From positions 316,598 through 354,896 of the forward strand of contig KL197709.1 in NCBI GenBank assembly GCA_000697665.1: a DNA stretch of 38,299 bases. Direction: 5' to 3'. This DNA is from Jaapia argillacea MUCL 33604. Taxonomy: Eukaryota; Basidiomycota; Agaricomycetes; Jaapiales; Jaapiaceae. The notes under the pieces were generated by a model, which saw nothing but the letters and a program-made list of their open reading frames with translations, searched no databases and was not told the DNA's origin. Positions within the stretch are counted from its first letter, which is position 1, and each line of letters begins with the position of its first letter. Made by a program: the position numbers and the translations under genes. Of this stretch, positions 33,038 to 38,299 are shown piece by piece.

Positions 33038-34108
33038 ATGACCCTCTTTGGAAGAGGGGAAGACGAAATCATGGGAAGTGCTCTTTGGGCTGCCAAGTGC
33101 ATTTCCAACGAACCAGGAGAAGACAGACTCAGAATCTTAGCCAATTGGGTACACAAGAATCACCGAAGCTCAATCTCACAACAAACATTAGACGACCTCA
33201 ACACATTTGACAATGAAATGGCAGCAGCTGTGCTGCAACAGCTCAAGATGGGCCTATCCACATTCATTCTAGACGAAACCCCCAACCTAGAGCAGGTGAG
33301 GGTAGGGACAATGTATAAGCGAGTTGATAAGAAAATCAAACCCATTCCTGGAGTATTTCCTTCCGATGCCAAGGTCAAATGGCAAATCCCAGGAGACCCA
33401 TTAATGACACTCCCTGTTCTCACCCCCTTTCCCCCTGAATTCCAAGCAACCAATCGTATTTCAGCCAAAGACATGGACTGATCGGAGTAAACGCAGACCA
33501 ATTCCTACTCCCAGAAGAAGAGAGATTATTCAAGCACATTCTGGTGCTAAATGAAAGGTCGCTTGCTTTCAATGAAAGCCAAAGAGGGACATTTCAGGAT
33601 GATTACTTTTCCCCTTACATCATACCAACTGTACCCCACATACCTTGGGCCCAATCAAATATTCCTATTCCACCAGGCATAAAAGAGCCAGTAACTAAAC
33701 TAATCAAGGAGAAAATTGCTGCAGGAGTCTATGAACCGTGCCAGTCTTCCTATGAGTCCAGATGGTTCTGTGTCCTAAAGAAAAACGGCAAACTGAGGCT
33801 AGTACATGACCTTCAGCCCCTAAATGCAGTATCCATTTGTGACACAAACCTCCTGCCAATCCTTGAGGATTTTATCAAGCCCTTTGCTGGACAGCAGTGC
33901 TACACAGTATTTGATCTCTTCTCAGGGTATGATGCCAGGAAACTTGATGAAGGCAGCTGAGACCTCACCGCATTCCTCACCCCATTAGGTCTAATGCGTC
34001 TTACGTCCATCCCCATGGGATACACTAATGCTGTGGGAGAATTTCAAACCTGCATGGAGTTTCTGCTCCAAGATGAAATGCCTGATACCTTCTGATCAGA
34101 GTTAAGCA
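33038..34108 (+). pseudogene. gypsy-3 reverse transcriptase, truncated
   Basis: The frame of 33038-33481 (acidic pre-RT region with FPPEFQATNRISAKDMD) shifts by one base near 33478. It continues as IGVNADQFLLPEEERLF, PHIPWAQSNIPIPPG, RWFCVLKKNGKLRLVHDLQP and YTVFDLFSGYDARKLDEGS. After one TGA at 33958 it reads TPLGLMRLTSIPMGYTNAVG and FQTCMEFLLQDEMPDTF. The palm Asp (FDLFSGYD) is present, but the sequence breaks off before the YxDD box. The deletion point lies near 34095-34110. Confidence 0.85.
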
Positions 34109-34109
34109 A

Positions 34110-35396
34110 TTAATCCTAGAGGTAGACGCCAAATACATCAAGGACATGCTAAATAATCCTGACCTCCAGCCAGTAGCCTCCATCAATCAATGGATCCAAG
34201 GAATTTTACTATATGACTTCACCATCAAACATGTCCCTGGAGACGAACACCGAGGACCAGATGCTCTCTCCCAGCGAGAGCTGACTCCGGCGGAGTTAGC
34301 AGAAGAGCCGGAACCAGATGATTGGCTAGATGAAATAGCACTCCTCATCCAATATAACCAATGCCCTGTTGAACCAGGGACACAACTAACTGACCAGAAG
34401 CTACCCTCATTTAATTTCAACCAAGCCAGTCAAGACAAGAGCCTTGACCAAATCAAGAAATTTCTAGAAACCCAGAGGACGCCTCTATTTCCAGATACAT
34501 GTGCTCAGTGGAGATTTGTTCAAAGGGCAAAACAATTCTTCATACAGGACCAAGCTTTATTCAAGAAGATGAAGGGAAGGAGACCATTCCTGGTCATTCT
34601 TAATCCAGCAAAGCACCAAGAAGTCCTAACTGAGGCCCATGAAAGGAGCGGACACTGCAGAGTATTCAGTGTGTTTCACCTTATCCAAAAGTGTTTCTTC
34701 TGGCCACACATGTACCAAGACATCAAACAACATGTGGGATCCTGCCATGAATGCCAAATCAGAAGGGTGTGCCAGGTGGAAATACCCCCAACAGTGTCAA
34801 CCCCAACTACTCTATTCAGAAAAATCTATGTTGACATCATGCACATGCCTAAAGCCAAGGGTTTCAACTGGATAGTAGCTGTAAGAGATGATTTGTCCCT
34901 GGCAGCTGAGGGAAGAGCACTGAAACAAGTAACAGCAAAAGAATTGGCCAAATTCTTTTGGGAAGAAATAATCTGCTGCTATGGAGCGATTGCTGAAGTC
35001 ATAACTGATAATGGAAAAGAGGTACAAGGCGCTTTCAAGACCCTATTAAGGAGATATAAAATTCCACAGATCAAGATTTCACCCTACAACTCAAAGGCAA
35101 ACGGAGTAGTGGAACAAGGCCACTTTGTTATTCGAGAAAGCATTGTAAAAGCATGTGAAGGAGAAATCAGCCAATGGCCAGACCTGGTACATCATGCCTT
35201 CTTTGCTGACAAAATAATCACTCAAAGAACTACAGGATTCTGCCCATATTATCTCCTATTCGGCAGAGACCCAGTCCTGCCATTTGACCTCACCGAAGCC
35301 ACATTCATGGTAGATGGACTAAGAAAGGGACTAACCAGCACCAAGCTTCTAACCTTGTGGATTAGACAATTGGAGAAGCGACCAGAAGACTTATAA
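34110..35396 (+). CDS. gypsy-3 RNase H tail plus integrase, open frame
   Basis: The frame is open for more than 416 codons. It starts with the end of RNase H (LILEVDAKYIKDMLNNPDLQ, then FTIKHVPGDEHRGPDALSQR). The integrase zinc finger follows (HERSGHCRVF ... CHECQIRR, about 34635-34765). The catalytic Asp in KIYVDIMHMP (about 34830), Asp in VITDNGKEV (about 35005) and Glu in KANGVVEQGH (about 35110) are all present. Retroviral-type integrase joins the cDNA to host DNA. The RT active site is gone, so this is not an autonomous element. The stop at 35394 (TAA for probable CAA) clips the C-terminal domain. Confidence 0.85.
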   Translation, partial: LILEVDAKYIKDMLNNPDLQPVASINQWIQGILLYDFTIKHVPGDEHRGPDALSQRELTPAELAEEPEPDDWLDEIALLIQYNQCPVEPGTQLTDQKLPSFNFNQASQDKSLDQIKKFLETQRTPLFPDTCAQWRFVQRAKQFFIQDQALFKKMKGRRPFLVILNPAKHQEVLTEAHERSGHCRVFSVFHLIQKCFFWPHMYQDIKQHVGSCHECQIRRVCQVEIPPTVSTPTTLFRKIYVDIMHMPKAKGFNWIVAVRDDLSLAAEGRALKQVTAKELAKFFWEEIICCYGAIAEVITDNGKEVQGAFKTLLRRYKIPQIKISPYNSKANGVVEQGHFVIRESIVKACEGEISQWPDLVHHAFFADKIITQRTTGFCPYYLLFGRDPVLPFDLTEATFMVDGLRKGLTSTKLLTLWIRQLEKRPEDL

Positions 35397-35590
35397 TGTG
35401 CTGCGGTGACCATTGCTCAGAGTCACTTCAGATCAGCATGGGACTTTGAAAAAAGATTTGGTCAACGGATTTCCAGACAAGAATTCAGTCCTGGAGAGCT
35501 AGTCTTGAAACAAAAGACACAAGTAGAAAAGTCCATGGACCGAAAACATCACCCATGATATCTAGGCCCTTATGAAGTCTTGGTATGGAA

Positions 35591-36396
35591 ATGATTCGCT
35601 TGCGCCATATGTCACCAGTCCCTGTACCAGTATTATAATGTACCAGAACAATTACCCATTTTGCACATTACAATGACCTGGAGACAATGCCTCGGCTATT
35701 AATCTGGTGCGCATTATAATGCATCTCCACAGAACATAATAATGCCCTGCTGCCACTTCGTGACTGCTTACAGGGTCCAAAAAGGGGTGCTAAACAAAAG
35801 GACAGAAAACAGAAAAACACAAAAGATGGAAAACAAAATACTCCAGAAACAACTTCTGGAAGAAAATTTGAAAATAGACAATAAACGATAGTGTTAAAGA
35901 GGGCATCGAAAAGAGAGGGTGGGTACAGAAAATTGAATGAAAACTGTAAAGAAAGCCAGATGGTGTTGATGTTGTGCATTGAATTCAGTAGAAATGGATG
36001 ACATTAGAGTTGGATAAAAGACGGTGGGTGAGGAGGGCATTAGAGTTGAATATGAGAAAGCGGGCGATGACAATCTTGGAGTTGACGATGAAAGAGCAGT
36101 AGCAGTTGAAGAGAACATTTCGGTTGGAAATGAGAAGCTGGAAAGGTGATGTTCGAGTTTGAAAAGAGAAAGTGGGTATCAACACCATGAACCTTCACTC
36201 AGTTGATCGTTCTCATGTGTGACACTTCTCTCTAGAAACAACCTCAATCAGTGACAGATCTGCCAATAAATCACACAAGGACATTACCTTTTCTTTCGAG
36301 GGGCCTGCTTTGCAGGAGGCTTGACATCATCTGCCTGATCTCTATTGTTCAGTAGGTAAGCATCTAGGCATTAAGGAACATGAAAAAAAAATACCT
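35591..36396. other. no gene recognised; contains a minisatellite
   Basis: The AT-rich stretch between gypsy-3 and the gene at 36397-37870 holds no convincing frame. Minus-strand frames at 35668-35979 and 35894-36118 arise from purine-rich repeat DNA. Confidence 0.4.
36001..36182 (+). repeat. degenerate ~36-bp minisatellite
   Basis: Units start near 36001, 36038, 36070, 36114 and 36149 (spacings 37, 32, 44 and 35). Each has ACATTAGAGTTG or a variant followed by a GA-rich tail (GAAAAGAGAAAGTGGGT type). Units are diverged. Confidence 0.6.
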
Positions 36397-37870
36397 TCAC
36401 TTCTTGCCTCTGGCTTTAGCTGGCGGTAACCCATCTGTTGTACCCATAGCTCCCAATACCAGGCCTCCTGCTGGCCATGTTGAAATCATGGATTGAAGAA
36501 CCCATTCTACATTGTCTACTGCCCCCAGCAGATGGACATCTGAGACCTCCACCTGGTCAGCATCAATGCCCTTGGCCCACCATGATAACTCCATAAGAAC
36601 TGTGATAAAACCATTTGGACCACCCTGACGAAGGTCACTCCAGTCTAAGCCTTCAGGTTGAGCCAACACTCCACCAGAGTCGAGTCAAGCAGATGGTTGC
36701 ATCACTGTCCACCAAGCTGTCGACTTGGCAATGTGATCCTGGACTGTGGAAGCTGAGCTCTCTGAGAATGAAGCCTTGGTGTCACTCCAAGGATACCTTG
36801 ACATTTTCCACTTCTTGACAGCATCAGGGATACCTGGAGCGGTCAAAGCAGGACCTTTCTCCTGGAAGATGAAGTGTGATCAGCATCATGAAACAAACAA
36901 ACAAATTAAGAAAAAATACCACAAATCCAAGATGCCTCTCCATCTCCACATAGAGGCTGACACAAACCCTCCACTTCAGACCCAGCTTAAAGCGCCACAT
37001 GTACCCAACACCTTCAAGCATCCACTTTGGCCAATGCTCCCACACGGTAACTACTTGAGCTTGCAGCAACATCACTGATCTGGGTGAAGCAGAAGTGGCC
37101 AACAATGTTTGGGATGGCTGCGAGAAACTATGGGAAGGGAGTGGTAGAGTAGTTTGCCCTACAGAAGCAGGGGTGGCTGATGGCAGAGGAGGAGGAAGAA
37201 TGTTCTTTGAAGTAGTGGCTGCAATGGTTTGAGAGCCTACTAACAGCAAATGAACTACTCCAGGAGCAGCGGTCAAGGGAGTCGTAGGTATGGACAATGG
37301 GATAGGTAATTGCATTGCTGATTGGCCTGCTTTGAACCATGGGGGAGATGGCAGTAGGACTCTATTTGTTTGAGCCTGAGCCTTTGCCTGATTGTGAGAT
37401 ATCAGCACAGGGTTGAGCAGCTGGGCAGCAAAGTTGGGTGAAGGGATATAGGGAAGGATGCTTGATCTGGCAGGGGAGGCTATGCATGAGCCAGGTCAGG
37501 ACACCCTTAAGGCAAGATAGGCAAAGACAGAGGATGGGCCCACATTCCCACCTACAGCGCCACTGGGAGGAGCCACCTGACCATTGGGAACTGATCCACA
37601 AGAGGGTGATTGTGATGCCAAAAGAGTTGAGGTCTGTAGCATGATTGGCTTTGTTGACAGTGGGATGATGTTAGGGGGAGGAGGCTGGATTACAACACCA
37701 TTTGAGCAGGTCGGTTGAGAGGTGGGGTGTGGTTCACAAACCTCAATTGACGCTGTGGATCCGACAGCAATTGAGGAAGCCAATTGGGGTAAGAGATGTG
37801 CCTCAGCTGCTCCGGCCAATGGCACAGCAGCAGCAGTCAATGAGACCAGTGCACATGGTTCAGCTATTTA
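36397..37870 (-). pseudogene. uncharacterised basidiomycete protein family (WW-x-x-MQP / GGPNG type), decayed
   Basis: Two exons on the minus strand join in frame across 36919-36862. The first (about 37870-36920) is Pro/Ser/Thr/Ala-rich and then has WEHWPKWMLEGVGYMWRFKL. The second has KGPALTAPGIPDAVKKWKMS, STAWWTVMQPSA, DLRQGGPNGFITVLMELSWW and VDNVEWVLQSMI, ending AKARGKK at 36397. From memory, many Agaricomycete genomes carry numerous proteins with a WWxWWxxLQP block followed by a PG/PNG-L-S-V-V-x-x-L-x-x-WG block; this is a diverged member. Their function is unknown. TGA stops at 37496 and at about 36687 (QPSA, then LDSGG) fit CGA decay. No start codon is certain. Confidence 0.6.
36862..36919 (-). 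other. predicted intron (58 bp)
   Basis: On the minus strand it has donor GTATTT after GGATTTGTG and acceptor TTCCAG before GAGAAAGG. It is phase 0 and joins two frames that share the same family. Confidence 0.6.
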
Positions 37871-37932
37871 CCCCCTTTAATAACCCGTCACCTGACGAAC
37901 ATTTTTGAGGATGGTAACGGGCCAACCGACAC

Positions 37933-38077
37933 CGGCCGACGGTCCAATATACCCATTACTAGTGTAGCGGCCGATGTCTTCTATAGGCTCGCTAATAATG
38001 GTGCAGCTGATGGAGGATAGGTTGTATACTATTGCAGCGGCCGATAGTCAAGAATTGGGATGGATACGTAGCGGCCG
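37933..38077 (+). repeat. 35-bp minisatellite with GTAGCGGCCGA core
   Basis: CGGCCG occurs at 37933, 37968, 38038 and 38072, with a decayed copy (GCAGCTGA) near 38003. The spacings are 35, 35, 35 and 34 bp. Outside the core the units share little. Confidence 0.75.
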
Positions 38078-38299
38078 ACCTAAGATCACATATATATAAT
38101 GCTGAAACATCTATTAACTTTGTATAGTAAGGGCCATCTAGTTTTGATAATGTATTGTAGCACCAGGGATCAGGTGGGGGGCCAGTGGACAGAGGGGGGT
38201 GACTGAGAGGACATTGTACACTGGTCTCAGGGTACAATAGATGCTCAAGGGGTACCTTGGAGGGTCTGGGGAGGGTGTATGAGGTTGGAGGTGGGGGGG
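38078..38299. other. G-rich stretch, no gene
   Basis: It has several GGGGGG runs and TTGTACA/GTACAATAG motifs (about 38213-38242) that recall the TTGTACAA regions at 6373 and 21761. It is possibly another transposon terminus that continues beyond the window. Confidence 0.35.

Larger units (their letters stand above)
32350..35590 (+). mobile_element. Ty3/gypsy element gypsy-3, internally deleted
   Basis: A start-like MYYYPQVAPAMSS at 32350 is followed by fragments of a polyprotein linker (32600-33000), then pre-RT, RT, the tail of RNase H and an open integrase. Capsid, protease, the RT active site and most of RNase H are missing. After 35396 the frame goes on past a TAA (probably CAA) to LGPYEVLVWK near 35590, then stops matching. 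It is a different lineage from gypsy-1 in the integrase and RT wording. Its LTRs are not certain; the long LTR at 28721-30547 has the right orientation to be its 5' LTR, but the link is unproven. Confidence 0.8.

Overview
The window looks like repeat-rich, gene-poor nuclear DNA of a filamentous basidiomycete, most likely an Agaricomycete. The grounds are: spliceosomal introns of 52-65 bp with GTRNGT-type donors and CTAAC/CTGAC-like branch sites, chromodomain Ty3/gypsy retrotransposons, a Ulp1-protease/DDE-transposase gene, and a WW...MQP protein family that I recall from Agaricomycetes. I see no clear single-copy host gene, no tRNA or rRNA and no CRISPR. Almost every coding relic carries in-frame stops, most explicable as CGA, CAA or CAG changed to TGA, TAA or TAG.

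Layout. 1-529: part of a 655-bp hAT-like non-autonomous element, here called X. 530-5780: the 3' half of a Ty3/gypsy element (gypsy-1): end of RT, RNase H, integrase, chromodomain, an extra ORF, polypurine tract and 3' LTR. 5786-6031: LTR remnant. 6373-6740: TTGTACAA-rich repeat. 7154-10950 (-): gag-protease relic of a second element (gypsy-2). 11409-14153 (-): long decayed gene of unknown function. 14330-21760 (+): multi-exon decayed gene or genes ending in a Ulp1-like cysteine protease joined to a zinc-finger/DDE transposase. 21945-22599: second X copy, inverted relative to the first. 22600-28102 (-): the 5' half of gypsy-1 (5' LTR, gag, protease, start of RT). 28721-30547: a 1.8-kb LTR bounded by TGTGGGG/CCCCACA. 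31164-31589: small hypothetical ORF. 32350-35590 (+): third gypsy relic with an internal deletion but an open integrase frame. 36397-37870 (-): decayed member of an uncharacterised family. 37933-38077: 35-bp minisatellite.

How the parts fit. The two halves of gypsy-1 lie about 17 kb apart (about 22 kb between their breakpoints) and point in opposite directions, yet they are one insertion. The 5-bp target duplication ACTGA sits outside both LTRs, the RT is cut at the same place in both halves, and an 8-bp X target duplication (CACRTATA) flanks the two cuts. Inverting 530-21944 restores a single gypsy-1 with one X inside it. The simplest reading is a 21.4-kb inversion by recombination between inverted X copies, or an assembly flip at the same repeats.

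The most interesting possible biological system is the 14330-21760 locus: a Ulp1/SENP-type protease with all catalytic residues visible, spliced in frame to a transposase, beside an upstream ORF with a SUMO-interaction-like motif, and divergent from another large unknown gene.
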